Assembly (NCBI RefSeq): GCF_010500925.1
Contig: NZ_QVMG01000010.1
Coordinates: forward strand, 30,579-94,578
Origin: Parabacteroides sp. 52
Lineage (GTDB): Bacteria; Bacteroidota; Bacteroidia; Bacteroidales; Tannerellaceae
Reading direction: 5' to 3'
DNA length: 64,000 nucleotides
This document shows positions 45,395-54,110 of the stretch, piece after piece. The notes beneath the pieces were generated by a model, which was given only the letters and a program-made list of their open reading frames with translations, searched no databases and was not told where the DNA came from. The first letter of the stretch is position 1; the number at the start of each line of letters is the position of its first letter. The position numbers and the translations under genes were made by a program.

Positions 45395-46987
45395 CTATTC
45401 ATTCGTTTGTTTATAAGGTACTAATAAATAATTCTGTGCTAAAAGAGTGAATTCTTTTATTTGATTTTCTTCCCAAGAAGCGTCTTTGTCCATCTCGGTT
45501 GCCATTAAGGAAGCCACCTTTGGGGCGATGTCTATGGCGGCACGTGTGTCCAAGAAGAGTAGGCGCAGCCTCCGTGCCAGGACATCTTCTATGGTCATGG
45601 CCATCTCTTCGCGTACGGCCCAGATCACTTCTGCAGCGATATATTCGTATTCCGGGTGAAGAGGCTGACTCCATGTCTGGTCTTCATGCAACAGATCTAG
45701 TATTTTGTCAAAATCTGTGCCATAGACATATTGAAACTGCTTGCGGTCTACCTCTTTTTTGTATCCATGGACAGGTAGATCCCGGGTGATACATTTTCTG
45801 TATGTCAAGTTGCTGATAGAGATCGCTTTGTCAATGACTTCTTCGGCCATCTCCCGGTAGGTGGTCCATTTCCCTCCCGTGATTGTTATCAAGCCACTTG
45901 CAGAGGTTATTATTTTGTGTGATCTTGAAATTTCTTTAGTCTTCTTTTTGTCGCTGTCCTTTTTAGGTGCCGCCAAGGGTCTGAGTCCGGCAAAAACAGA
46001 AAGCACATCTTCTCTTTGCGGTTTCTTCTTCAGGTAATTGCCTGCTGTCTGAAGGATAAAGTCTATTTCCTCTTCCAATGCTTTGGGTTCCAGAGTGGAC
46101 GCATTCAGGGGGGTGTCGGTGGTTCCCAATACGACTTTGTTATGCCAGGGCACGGCGAACATGACGCGCCCATCGTTTGTTTTAGGGATCATTAATGCCG
46201 TATCACCTCCTAAGAAGGAGTTGTCGACGACTAAATGTACCCCTTGGCTGGGGCGTACAATATCGCTTTTTCCGGGAGAGTCCAGGCGCATTATCTCATC
46301 CACAAAGACACCGGTTGCATTTATGATCGATTTCCCATAAAGAGTGAATGTCTGGCCGTTTAATTCGTCGCGCAGTTTTACTCCCGTTATTTTATGCGAT
46401 TCATTTTTGATCAAGTCGATGACTTTGACGTAGTTGACTACGGTAGCCCCGTGTTCTGTGGCTGTTTGTAATAAGTTGATAGCCAGTCGGGAATCGTCGA
46501 ATTGTCCGTCGTGATATACGACCCCGCCTTTTAATTCCTTCTCGCGGATCTGGGGGATATCCTGGATCACTTTTTGTTTGCGCAAAGGAAAAGAACGACC
46601 CAGCCCCCGTTTGCCGGCAAGCATATCGTACATTATCAGTCCGATCGTGTAAAAAGGTTTTTCCCACCATTTGTAATTGCCAATGATAAAACGTTGGTCT
46701 TTTACCAGGTGAGGAGCGTTTTTCCGCATGAAGCCTCGTTCACGCAAAGCGTCTGTTACCAGTCCGATATCTCCTTGGGCTAAATAGCGAACGCCACCGT
46801 GCACCAGTTTGGTACTTTTGCTGGAGGTCGACTTGGTGAAGTCTGCTTGTTCCAATAAGACTGTTTTGTATCCCCGGGATGCAGCGTCTACTGCGCAGCC
46901 TATGCCCGTGGCGCCACCGCCGATAATAATCGTGTCCCACGAGAGACTGTGGTCTGTGAGTGTTTGTATGTTTTGCTCCCGTTTCAT
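45395..46987 (-). CDS. glpD: FAD-dependent glycerol-3-phosphate dehydrogenase
   Basis: A 530-residue peripheral membrane flavoenzyme that oxidises glycerol 3-phosphate to dihydroxyacetone phosphate and passes electrons to quinone. It has the FAD-binding [24 protein letters not shown] at about 23-46, [13 protein letters not shown], and the central [11 protein letters not shown] and [15 protein letters not shown] segments typical of GlpD. First gene of the operon, with a near-ideal promoter and a candidate operator upstream. The divergent DeoR-family gene is its likely repressor. Confidence 0.95.
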   Translation of the reverse strand: MKREQNIQTLTDHSLSWDTIIIGGGATGIGCAVDAASRGYKTVLLEQADFTKSTSSKSTKLVHGGVRYLAQGDIGLVTDALRERGFMRKNAPHLVKDQRFIIGNYKWWEKPFYTIGLIMYDMLAGKRGLGRSFPLRKQKVIQDIPQIREKELKGGVVYHDGQFDDSRLAINLLQTATEHGATVVNYVKVIDLIKNESHKITGVKLRDELNGQTFTLYGKSIINATGVFVDEIMRLDSPGKSDIVRPSQGVHLVVDNSFLGGDTALMIPKTNDGRVMFAVPWHNKVVLGTTDTPLNASTLEPKALEEEIDFILQTAGNYLKKKPQREDVLSVFAGLRPLAAPKKDSDKKKTKEISRSHKIITSASGLITITGGKWTTYREMAEEVIDKAISISNLTYRKCITRDLPVHGYKKEVDRKQFQYVYGTDFDKILDLLHEDQTWSQPLHPEYEYIAAEVIWAVREEMAMTIEDVLARRLRLLFLDTRAAIDIAPKVASLMATEMDKDASWEENQIKEFTLLAQNYLLVPYKQTNE

Positions 46988-47024
46988 TAGAAAGAATGGA
47001 TAGATGGATTAAGTTAGTTTTGGA

Positions 47025-47055
47025 CAAAAATAGAGATATAAATCATAAAACCAAA
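47025..47055 (-). promoter_or_regulatory. Promoter of the glp operon
   Basis: On the minus strand, TTTG (47052-47055), 19 bp, then TATTTTTG (47025-47032): an excellent match to the Bacteroidota housekeeping promoter, with a predicted start near 47018 and a leader of about 30 nt to glpD. Confidence 0.72.
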
Positions 47056-47058
47056 ATA

Positions 47059-47110
47059 TATCGAAACATTTTTTTTATTTAAAATGTAATTATTCGAAAG
47101 GTATCGAAGC
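47059..47110. promoter_or_regulatory. Candidate operator of the divergent DeoR-type repressor
   Basis: Three copies of a TCGAA core: TATCGAAAC at 47059, ATTCGAAAG at 47092 and TATCGAAGC at 47102. The last two form a palindrome TTCGA-N6-TCGAA (47093-47108). The first touches the -33 element of the glp promoter, where a bound repressor would block polymerase. DeoR-family GlpR sites of other bacteria also contain TTCG/CGAA half-sites. Confidence 0.5.
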
Positions 47111-47203
47111 TGTTTTCTTGTGTTTAAGCGGGATAAACCACCTATTTGTATGGTTTTTTTCCTTTTTTTCTTTTGTTTTCTTAAATAAATGGTTCTGTTT
47201 CAT

Positions 47204-47211
47204 TATCTTTG
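47204..47211 (+). promoter_or_regulatory. -7 box of the DeoR-type regulator gene
   Basis: TATCTTTG, matching TAnnTTTG, with a predicted start near 47218, only about 10 nt before the ATG at 47228. Confidence 0.5.
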
Positions 47212-47227
47212 TAAATAAATTAAGGTT

Positions 47228-47992
47228 ATGGGTAGTATAGCAGAAAGACATAATTATATACTTGAACAGCTGAAACAAAAAGGCTATGTCAAAGTGCAGG
47301 AGTTAAGTAAAGAGCTCCAGGTTTCGGAAGTTACGATTCGAAAGGATTTGAAATATTTGGAAACGAAAAAGGTACTTGAGCGAAATCATGGAAGTGCGAG
47401 CAACCTGAAATCTCTCATTATCGATAAGCATATTGATGTCAAGGAAAAGTTACAGATGGAAGAGAAAAGCCGTATTGCTCAGGCAGCGAACGGTTTTATT
47501 GAACCCAATGATAAGATCATCATAGCATCCGGTACTACTTTATTAGCCTTTGCCAACGCCATCCATATAACCGATAATATAACCGTTATCACTTCTTCGG
47601 TCCGGGTTTCTTTGTCGTTATGTTACAATCCTTTCATTGAAATTGTTCAACTGGGGGGTATTATCCGGAAAAACTCAGTATCGGTAATCGGGCATTATGC
47701 AGAAAATACATTGAACAACCTGACCTGTAATAAACTGTTTATAGGAGTAGACGGGATTGATCTGGAATATGGGTTGACCACCAGTGATATGAATGAAGCA
47801 ATCATCAACCAAAAGATGATCGATGTTTCGCAAAAGGTGATTGTGTTGACCGACTCTTCTAAATTTGGAAGAAGAGGATTCTGTAAGATCTGTGACCTGC
47901 ATAAGGTACACCATATAATCACGGATACGAACGTCTCTGCCCATACGGTTGAAATGATCCGCGACAGGGGCATAGAGGTTACGCTGGTATAA
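47228..47992 (+). CDS. DeoR-family regulator, probable glycerol repressor
   Basis: A 254-residue transcription factor. The N-terminal winged helix (about residues 3-58: ERHNYILEQLKQKGYVKVQELSKELQVSEVTIRKDLKYLE) carries the DeoR signature, and the C-terminal half has the sugar-phosphate-binding region (IIIASGTTLLAFANAI, LFIGVDGIDLEYGLTTSDMNEA, VIVLTDSSKFGRRGF). It is divergent from glpD-glpK-glpF, and operator-like repeats lie between them. Glycerol 3-phosphate as effector is inferred by analogy to GlpR. A strong bidirectional terminator follows. Confidence 0.85.
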   Translation: MGSIAERHNYILEQLKQKGYVKVQELSKELQVSEVTIRKDLKYLETKKVLERNHGSASNLKSLIIDKHIDVKEKLQMEEKSRIAQAANGFIEPNDKIIIASGTTLLAFANAIHITDNITVITSSVRVSLSLCYNPFIEIVQLGGIIRKNSVSVIGHYAENTLNNLTCNKLFIGVDGIDLEYGLTTSDMNEAIINQKMIDVSQKVIVLTDSSKFGRRGFCKICDLHKVHHIITDTNVSAHTVEMIRDRGIEVTLV

Positions 47993-48010
47993 AAGACCTG
48001 ACAAAACAGA

Positions 48011-48056
48011 AAAACCGGTAGCCGTTCGCCTTGGGGCCAACGGCTACCGGTTTTTT
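48011..48056. terminator. Strong bidirectional terminator
   Basis: A perfect 16-bp stem AAAACCGGTAGCCGTT (48011-48026) with AACGGCTACCGGTTTT (48039-48054) and a 12-nt loop, followed on the plus strand by TTTTTT and preceded by an A-run, so it works on both strands. It ends the DeoR-type gene and the convergent metallophosphoesterase. Confidence 0.92.
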
Positions 48057-48128
48057 CTGTTTCCATTTCTTACCTGTTTCGGTTTTTTTTAGGAGGGAGT
48101 ATTTCCTTTTATTGTCACAACAACATAT

Positions 48129-49205
48129 TCAGACCGGGTTCCGATCCGGAATTTCCCGCCCCAGATGCCTAAGCCGGAGCTTATGTAGAAATGGCTGTCT
48201 CCTTTTCAGGTATCCATGCGCTTTCTCAAATAAAGCCTGGGTGACCCAATTGATTGGCCATACTTGCCCGTTATGGGTATGGCCGGAGAATTGAAAATCT
48301 ATTTTATATTTCTCCGCCTCTTCCAGGTGATAGGGTTGATGATCGAGTAATAATATCGGTAGGGAAGGATCCAGGGAGGCGGTCAGGGCCTCCATTGTTT
48401 TCCGTTGCGAATTGCTGCGGTCGTCTCTTCCGATGATATAAAAACGATGATCCACGCAAGCCACAGAGTCTCTTAATAAGGTCACGCCGGCGCTTTCTAA
48501 AAAGGCGCTGGCATTGACAGGATCTGCAATATATTCATGATTTCCCAATATGGCATATGTTCCGTATTTGCTTTTGATCTCTTTAAACACAGCTGCCATA
48601 TCCTGTTCGTACAAGGGTTTGATGTTGTTGTCGGTAATATCCCCGGCAATAAGAACAAGGTCCGGGTTTTCCTGGTTTATAAGATCTACCCATCCTTTGA
48701 ATTCCTCTTTGCCGATACTATAGCCCAGGTGGAGGTCGCTGATAGCTACGATCTTTAGTTCTCCTTGGGTGGTCATCGTTTTATTCAGGGGAAGTGTCAG
48801 TTCCACCCTGTCTTTGTGTAAGTACCGGTAATAGCCGCTGCCCAGAAGCAGGCAAGCGCAGATGAGTATAACACCCAATCCGCTCCCGTTGGCATACATG
48901 AATTTCTCAATCGGAAATAAGTGAGTCACCCGGATCAGATCACAAAATAGGAAAAAGAGTAAAAGATACATGAAAAGAATCAGCCAGGAAGTTCCTATTT
49001 TATAAAGGAAGGAAGTGATACCTGTAGGCAGATGTCCCCCCAGCCCCATACTTATAAAAGGAGAACTTATCAGAATGCATGCGATTACGATAAAAAGAAA
49101 ACGTCCTATCAGGGAGTAAGGCATGAGGTGCCATAAGCGATAAAACACATACAAATTACCCCCGAATATTCCGGCGAGTATCAACATTATTGGAATGAAT
49201 CTCAT
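48129..49205 (-). CDS. Membrane-anchored metallophosphoesterase
   Basis: A 358-residue protein. The first 130 residues hold about four or five membrane helices, followed by a calcineurin-like phosphoesterase domain with all motifs: SDLHLGYS (D157, H159), GDITDN (D189), GNHEY (N222, H223) and SGHTHNGQVWP near the C-terminus. These bind a two-metal centre. Family members of this architecture (YkuE-like) are linked to phospholipid-type or nucleotide substrates; the true substrate is unknown. It ends at the bidirectional terminator and is not clearly co-transcribed with the upstream Crp-type gene, 47 bp away. Confidence 0.85.
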   Translation of the reverse strand: MRFIPIMLILAGIFGGNLYVFYRLWHLMPYSLIGRFLFIVIACILISSPFISMGLGGHLPTGITSFLYKIGTSWLILFMYLLLFFLFCDLIRVTHLFPIEKFMYANGSGLGVILICACLLLGSGYYRYLHKDRVELTLPLNKTMTTQGELKIVAISDLHLGYSIGKEEFKGWVDLINQENPDLVLIAGDITDNNIKPLYEQDMAAVFKEIKSKYGTYAILGNHEYIADPVNASAFLESAGVTLLRDSVACVDHRFYIIGRDDRSNSQRKTMEALTASLDPSLPILLLDHQPYHLEEAEKYKIDFQFSGHTHNGQVWPINWVTQALFEKAHGYLKRRQPFLHKLRLRHLGREIPDRNPV

Positions 49206-49252
49206 TAGGTGCGAATTAAATGTTAAAATTATAGAATAAGAGGCTCTGTTCT

Positions 49253-49867
49253 TTATATATCATCCTCTTCCTTTTTTCTGTAAGAAGGCCTTCTTCTCTT
49301 GACCAATTCGTCCCGGATGCGTTTCAACGCTTGTTGGGTCATGCCCATATAGGCTGCAATATCTTTTAAAGGTACATATTGCAGGATCTCAGGCGCTTTT
49401 CGGAGTAACACCTTATAGCGTTCGATACTGGATGGATGGGAGAAATAAGCCAGGTCCTGATAGGTGGTGAATGAAAGATTCTCAAATAACTTCCGTCCCC
49501 ACACCGAAAGAGAAGCACTCGATAAGAATAGAAGTTCCAGTCTCTCTTTGGAAAAACGCAGGAGGCTTACCGGGCTGGAAGCACTTATCGATATCAAAGA
49601 AGGGCTTTCCTGGTGGTATCCCCAAGGCGAATAAAATGCCTCTCCTGCCGTAGCAAAACCAATGGTCGTTTCTTTATTGTCGTTTATCCCCCAATAAGTA
49701 CGTACGACTCCTTTTTTGATTAAATAGAGCGAAGGATCTATCTCCCCTTCGGCAAGAATAACGGTGCGTTGATCGATTTCCATTTCTTGAGCGAACGCAA
49801 GGAGCCGGGCCAGGTCTTCCTCCGGAAGCGGATGGATATGATGTATCAATTGACTAAAATCTTCCAT
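49253..49867 (-). CDS. Crp/Fnr-family transcriptional regulator
   Basis: A 204-residue regulator with an N-terminal cyclic-nucleotide-binding-like barrel (IDPSLYLIKKGVVRTYWGIND, then TTIGFATAGEAFYSPWGY) and a C-terminal helix-turn-helix (LKDIAAYMGMTQQALKRIRDELVKRR). The cyclic-nucleotide contact residues of E. coli Crp are not conserved, which is usual for this Bacteroidota branch, so its signal is unknown. A TATCTTTG promoter box is 95 bp upstream; palindromic array C begins 35 bp beyond that. Confidence 0.82.
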   Translation of the reverse strand: MEDFSQLIHHIHPLPEEDLARLLAFAQEMEIDQRTVILAEGEIDPSLYLIKKGVVRTYWGINDNKETTIGFATAGEAFYSPWGYHQESPSLISISASSPVSLLRFSKERLELLFLSSASLSVWGRKLFENLSFTTYQDLAYFSHPSSIERYKVLLRKAPEILQYVPLKDIAAYMGMTQQALKRIRDELVKRRRPSYRKKEEDDI

Positions 49868-49961
49868 ATGTTTTACCTTCTTTGCAAATAGACTGATTCC
49901 GATTTAAAGGAGGGATTGGTTCGTATATATTTTCAAGACAAGTACCCGAAATCCCTCCCGG

Positions 49962-49969
49962 CAAAGATA
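49962..49969 (-). promoter_or_regulatory. -7 box of the Crp-type gene
   Basis: The minus strand reads TATCTTTG (TAnnTTTG), with a predicted start near 49955 and a leader of about 88 nt. Array C starts 35 bp upstream of this box, at activator/repressor distance. Confidence 0.5.
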
Positions 49970-50003
49970 GGATAAAAAAACAATTAACGACACCCTTTTC
50001 TAT

Positions 50004-50087
50004 TGCCGATGGGCTTCGACAGTATTGCCGATGCTGTTCAGCAATATTGCCGATGCGCATCAACAATATTGCCGATGTGCATCGGCA
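50004..50087. repeat. Palindromic array C: four 18-bp units, 22-bp period
   Basis: Units start at 50004, 50026, 50048 and 50070 with spacers GTAT, ATAT and ATAT. Left arms are all TGCCGA; right arms are TCGACA, TCAGCA, TCAACA and TCGGCA. The last unit, TGCCGATGTGCATCGGCA, is a near-perfect palindrome. Arm, unit length and period are the same as in arrays A and B, but the centres differ and the array lacks their outward T-tracts. It lies in a divergent region upstream of the Crp-type gene. Confidence 0.88.
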
Positions 50088-50244
50088 ACAGAATACTCCC
50101 TCGTGAACCGCATTGGGTAGTACGTATAATGGGTTGAAATAAAGTGAAATAAGTTATATAGAGAATGCCAGAAGGGGAGAAGCCTTGCGGATGATCGAAG
50201 GTTTTGTGGGCTTGTTCTTTGTTGTTATTGCTTTTAATAATGAA

Positions 50245-50278
50245 AAAACGCGTTGTTGATAATGATTATTCGCGTTTT
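50245..50278. terminator. AT-rich hairpin in the fimbrial leader region
   Basis: Outer stem AAAACGCG (50245-50252) with CGCGTTTT (50271-50278) and inner stem ATAAT/ATTAT. T-runs are present on both strands at the stem ends, so it could terminate transcription from either side, isolating the AraC-type gene from the Crp-type side. Confidence 0.5.
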
Positions 50279-50362
50279 GAAATTCAAATGGTTATACGCT
50301 GTTTTATATTTTTTAATAAAAAATTCTCGGTGTTTTTGTGGTTTTTTTGATGATTAATTCTT

Positions 50363-50370
50363 TATCTTTG
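50363..50370 (+). promoter_or_regulatory. Distal -7 box upstream of the AraC-type gene
   Basis: TATCTTTG, an exact TAnnTTTG match. If used, the leader before the ATG at 50887 would be about 510 nt. Confidence 0.45.
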
Positions 50371-50825
50371 CGTGATGTTTCTTAATTTGACGCCAAACGA
50401 AAGAAGGGATATACTCTGAGAGAATGTGCTTTTGCAATCTCTAAGAGGATGGCTTTGTTAACGAATAGAAAGAAGTTGTGTTTTGAATGGCATATTTTAT
50501 GAATGAATAAAGTATGTAGATATAATTGTGACGGTATTGTTAAGAATGATTTTTGCGTAACTGTTTTTAATTCTGTTTTCTCGTCTTTGTTCTGTCTTCA
50601 GAAACGATACGACATATTTAAACGGATTCATGCATTGATATGTTTTGTGAAAACAGAACATCAATAAATGAAAATGGAGAACAAACAGGCTATTTTCATG
50701 AATTACGAATGCTGTATTATGAATATGTTTGCAGTCCTTTGTTCCTTATTCTATTTTGCAATGATACTATGATAGAATTTAGATGAACTCTACTTATGTA
50801 ATTCTTATATGTATACACTTAAACG

Positions 50826-50833
50826 TAGGTTTG
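50826..50833 (+). promoter_or_regulatory. Proximal -7 box upstream of the AraC-type gene
   Basis: TAGGTTTG, matching TAnnTTTG, with a predicted leader of about 47 nt. No -33 TTTG was seen. Confidence 0.4.
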
Positions 50834-50886
50834 ATTTATGTTGAATTGTTGTTGTTTTTATTATTAATTTTTTTGCAGTAAAAATT

Positions 50887-51723
50887 ATGAATATAACTGA
50901 GCATGTCGTATGTGGTAATTATGAAAAAGGGAATAGCCCTTTGATTGAAACTATAACATTTAAAAAAGGAGAAACGCTAAAACGAAATATTGTTGAATCA
51001 GAAATGCTTTTTGTTCGAAACGGAAGTTTCCATATATCTTATCAAAAAGTAAGTAGGCAGTTTGTTTATAAAGGACAAATCATGTTGCTCCCGCCTGCCT
51101 GTCATTTCTACATAGAGGTGGAAGAAGATGCATCTATTATGGTTTTTAGGATAAACTCTTCTATACAGTTGTGCAATTCTTTTGCCATTGAGAATTTATT
51201 TAAGCAAGGGGAGGAAACAAAGGATGAGATAAGCCTTTTGGAGGTAAATGAACGGTTGGATTATTTCCTGAATTTATTGTCTCATTGCATAAAAGACGGG
51301 CTTAAGTGTACGTACTATTATAAGTTAAAAATACAGGAATTGATGTATTATCTGCGTGTCTATTACTCGAAAGAAGAACTCAAAGGATTCTTCTCTTCGG
51401 TCTTGACCAAAGATTCTGTTTTTGCCAACTTCGTTTATAAGAATTATGCGAAGGTAAAGACGGTGCAACAGTTTTCGGACTTATATGGATATAGTCAGTC
51501 GAGCTTTGATAAACAATTCAAGAAGGTTTTTGGAATCTCTGCTTATCAATGGATGATTGATCAAAAGTCGAAGCAGATCTATCATAAATTGATATGCTCA
51601 GACAATAGCCTGGCAGAGATTGCATTCGAATATGACTTCTCTTCTCTTTCTCAGTTTAGCGATTTTTGTAAGCATTATCTGGGGGATCCTCCGGGCAGAA
51701 TAAGAAGGCGAAAAGGTCGTTAA
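50887..51723 (+). CDS. AraC-family regulator of the fimbrial locus
   Basis: A 278-residue transcription factor. The N-terminal half is a cupin-like sensor (about 1-140, e.g. KKGETLKRNIVESEMLFVRNGSFHISY), and the C-terminal 95 residues are the double HTH of AraC proteins (VQQFSDLYGYSQSSFDKQFKKVFGISAYQWM and LAEIAFEYDFSSLSQFSDFCKHYLGDPPG). It precedes the pilus genes by 284 bp in the same direction, as in other Bacteroidales Mfa loci, so control of pilus expression is likely. Codon use is rather AT-rich compared with the neighbours. Confidence 0.85.
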   Translation: MNITEHVVCGNYEKGNSPLIETITFKKGETLKRNIVESEMLFVRNGSFHISYQKVSRQFVYKGQIMLLPPACHFYIEVEEDASIMVFRINSSIQLCNSFAIENLFKQGEETKDEISLLEVNERLDYFLNLLSHCIKDGLKCTYYYKLKIQELMYYLRVYYSKEELKGFFSSVLTKDSVFANFVYKNYAKVKTVQQFSDLYGYSQSSFDKQFKKVFGISAYQWMIDQKSKQIYHKLICSDNSLAEIAFEYDFSSLSQFSDFCKHYLGDPPGRIRRRKGR

Positions 51724-51800
51724 TGCTAAAAAATACGGCAATATTGTGAAATCCCGAAAAGATAGGATGAAATCCGGAATAATGTTCTATTTGCATTGTC

Positions 51801-51808
51801 TAATTTTG
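51801..51808 (+). promoter_or_regulatory. Possible -7 box of the pilus operon
   Basis: TAATTTTG matches TAnnTTTG in the 284-bp gap before the DUF3575 gene. Further on, TTCAATTATTGAA (51843-51855) is a perfect inverted repeat that could be a regulator site. Leader would be about 190 nt. Confidence 0.35.
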
Positions 51809-52006
51809 CCTCGTTATTTATTCTGGATGAGTGAACTTTGTGTTCAATTATTGAATAGGATGATTTTGTATGAGAGTGAATAAGTCAATGATAAACGAAT
51901 GTGCCGTTGAACGAAAAGAATATAAATTCAGCCGGTTTGCTAAAAGAAAGTGTAAATATAGTTCCTGTATTATTCAATGTGTGAAGGGACAAATACTATA
52001 AAGTGA

Positions 52007-52573
52007 ATGAAAAAAATGCTACTTTTATGTATCGTATTAATAAGTACGATATCTCTATCAGCGCAACGTATAGCCGTAAAAAATAATATCCTATACGATC
52101 TTACTTTGACTCCCAATTTAGGCTTTGAATTCGGGATCGGGAAAAAGAGTACATTGGATATGTCGGTAGGATATAATCCTTTTAATCTTACCGATTATAA
52201 ACGGTTTAAACATTGGCTTGTACAACCGGAATACCGCTACTGGTTTTGTGAAAAATTCAATGGTACATTTGTGGGTGCACATTTACATGGTGGTGAATTC
52301 AGTGTTGCTGACTTGAAATTGCCTTTTGGTTTTATGTCCCAACTGGATGACCATCGCTATGAAGGTTTGTTTTATGGAGGGGGAGTGAGTGTCGGTCACC
52401 AATGGATCATGCATCCGCGTTGGAGCTTTGAAGCTGTTTTGGGCATCGGTTATGCGCGTATAACCTATGATAAGTATCCTTGTGTGGAATGTGGTGACAA
52501 ACTGAAATCTAAAACGTACAACTACTTTGGCCCCACAAAGGCAGCCCTTTCAATTATTTATTTCTTTCGATAA
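52007..52573 (+). CDS. DUF3575 family outer-membrane protein
   Basis: A 188-residue protein with a signal peptide (1-19, LISTISLSAQ). The mature part reads as short alternating strands (KNNILYDLTLTPNLGFEFGIGKKSTLDMSVGYNPF, EYRYWFCEKFNGTFVGAHLHGGEFS), typical of a small outer-membrane beta barrel. DUF3575 genes recur at the start of fimbrial operons of Bacteroidales. It is 21 bp upstream of the DUF3868 gene. Role in pilus assembly or anchoring is inferred from position. Confidence 0.8.
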   Translation: MKKMLLLCIVLISTISLSAQRIAVKNNILYDLTLTPNLGFEFGIGKKSTLDMSVGYNPFNLTDYKRFKHWLVQPEYRYWFCEKFNGTFVGAHLHGGEFSVADLKLPFGFMSQLDDHRYEGLFYGGGVSVGHQWIMHPRWSFEAVLGIGYARITYDKYPCVECGDKLKSKTYNYFGPTKAALSIIYFFR

Positions 52574-52594
52574 AGAATTTTGCATACTACCGTT

Positions 52595-54052
52595 ATGAAG
52601 AAGAAAAATATATATATACTATGCGCCCTCTTTTATTTCTTAATCCCTGTCAGCGGATGGGCACAAAAGACTTACTCCGGCACATTCGGGTTTACTGACC
52701 TGCAAATAGACAAACAGGGGGAGAAGTTAGTACTTCAACTAAACCTGGATATGAGTTCGGTTTATTTACCCAGTCAGACAATGGTGGAACTAACCCCTGT
52801 ATTGCGCTTGGAAGATGAGACGAAAAGCCATTATTTCCCTTCTGTATTTGTGGCGGGCAAAACACGTAACAAGGTGTTGCAACGTGCGGTTGCTCTTCAT
52901 TCTTTTACGGATGAAAAAGAGGAACAACCGTTTTTGCGCCGATTAAATAAGACGAAACAATCTCTGCCTCTCTCTTTCAGCCTTCCTTTTGAAGAATGGA
53001 TGCGGGATGCCGAATGGGTTTTACTTGAAGAGGTGAGCGGATGTGCCAACTGTGCCTTGGCAGGAAAAGAATATGTATTGGTCGATCGCCTTCTTCCTTC
53101 TTCTTTTGAGCCCTCCTATGCGTTGCAATATGTAATGCCGGCAGCCGAACCTCTTAAACAACGCAGTGAAACCTATGATGCGCGTTTGAATTATAAAGTG
53201 GGTAAATACGATTTGCTTCGTGATTTCGGAAGGAATGAACAGGTTTTGAGGGAGGTCGACCAGATTGTCGGTGAGATTAGAAAAGATGACAACCTGACTA
53301 TCCAGACTTTGGCTATAACAGGGTATGCTTCTCCGGAAGGAAATTATACCAGCAATATGGAGTTGTCGAAAAACCGTGCTTACTCCTTTGTCAATTATCT
53401 GGTGCGAAACCACAACCTGAGAGAGTCGATGATGAAGACCGACTGGCGGGGGGAAGACTGGGAAGGCCTGCGAAAAAATGTACTTTCGTCTTCTTTGACA
53501 GATCGGCATGCGGTTGTTCGCATAATAGATGAAAATGACGATATCGCTCAGAGAAAGCAACGTCTTCAGAGTTTGAACGGAGGAGCTACTTACCGTCTTT
53601 TATTAAATGAATTTTATCCTATTCTTCGACGCAATGAATATACCATTACCTATGTGGCGCGTTCATTTAGTATAGAAGAAGCCAAGAAGATCATGAAGAC
53701 AAAACCTCAACATTTGAGCCTGAACGAAATGTTTCTGGTGGCTAACACCTATCCCGAGGGAAGCCCGGAGTTCAAGGAGGTTTTTGAAATCGCTGTATAC
53801 TTATATCCCGAAGACAACGTGGCTAAACTGAATGCCGCAGCCCAGGATATTGAAGCTGGGAATTATGACCGGGCGGTAGAGCGCCTGAAAGGGATTGATC
53901 TTGTTGAAGCTTTGAATAATATGGGGGTAGCCTATGCTAAAATGGGAGATAATGAATCAGCCATCTCTCTTTTCAAGCAAGCGGCTGATAGAGGAAATAC
54001 CGTGGCCCGCACAAACGCCGAACAGTTGGAAAAAGCCCGTATAAACAAATAG
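52595..54052 (+). CDS. DUF3868/OmpA-like protein with tetratricopeptide-like end
   Basis: A 485-residue exported protein. A signal peptide (about 1-23) is followed by a DUF3868-type N-terminal domain (about 25-190). An OmpA-like peptidoglycan-binding segment comes next: LTIQTLAITGYASPEGNYTSNMELSKNRAYSFVNYL. The C-terminus has a tetratricopeptide-like helical pair (LNNMGVAYAKMGDNESAISLFKQAADRG). It may link the pilus machinery to the cell wall. The start is placed at ATG 52595; the TTG at 52580 would add a few residues in front of the signal. DUF3575 and DUF3868 genes commonly occur together in Mfa loci. Confidence 0.82.
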   Translation: MKKKNIYILCALFYFLIPVSGWAQKTYSGTFGFTDLQIDKQGEKLVLQLNLDMSSVYLPSQTMVELTPVLRLEDETKSHYFPSVFVAGKTRNKVLQRAVALHSFTDEKEEQPFLRRLNKTKQSLPLSFSLPFEEWMRDAEWVLLEEVSGCANCALAGKEYVLVDRLLPSSFEPSYALQYVMPAAEPLKQRSETYDARLNYKVGKYDLLRDFGRNEQVLREVDQIVGEIRKDDNLTIQTLAITGYASPEGNYTSNMELSKNRAYSFVNYLVRNHNLRESMMKTDWRGEDWEGLRKNVLSSSLTDRHAVVRIIDENDDIAQRKQRLQSLNGGATYRLLLNEFYPILRRNEYTITYVARSFSIEEAKKIMKTKPQHLSLNEMFLVANTYPEGSPEFKEVFEIAVYLYPEDNVAKLNAAAQDIEAGNYDRAVERLKGIDLVEALNNMGVAYAKMGDNESAISLFKQAADRGNTVARTNAEQLEKARINK

Positions 54053-54110
54053 AAGAGGGCGGGATGCGCGTATCTAAAACAAGAGTGTGACTAACTAGAT
54101 TTTAAAAAAA

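Larger units (their letters stand above)
50088..50886. other. Long intergenic region upstream of the fimbrial AraC-type gene
   Basis: About 800 bp, AT-rich, with no convincing gene on either strand. It contains an AT-rich inverted repeat (50245-50278) and two TAnnTTTG boxes on the plus strand (50363-50370 and 50826-50833). No inverted repeat pair that would suggest an invertible promoter was found by eye. It could hold a long 5' leader or a small RNA. Confidence 0.6.

Noticed and set aside
21063..50087. Arrays as CRISPR
   Set aside because: Spacers are only 4 bp, units are palindromic and degenerate, and there are no cas genes in the window.
50088..50886. Invertible promoter in front of the fimbrial regulator
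   Set aside because: Phase-variable inversion is common for Bacteroidota surface structures, but no matching pair of inverted repeats and no invertase gene was seen.
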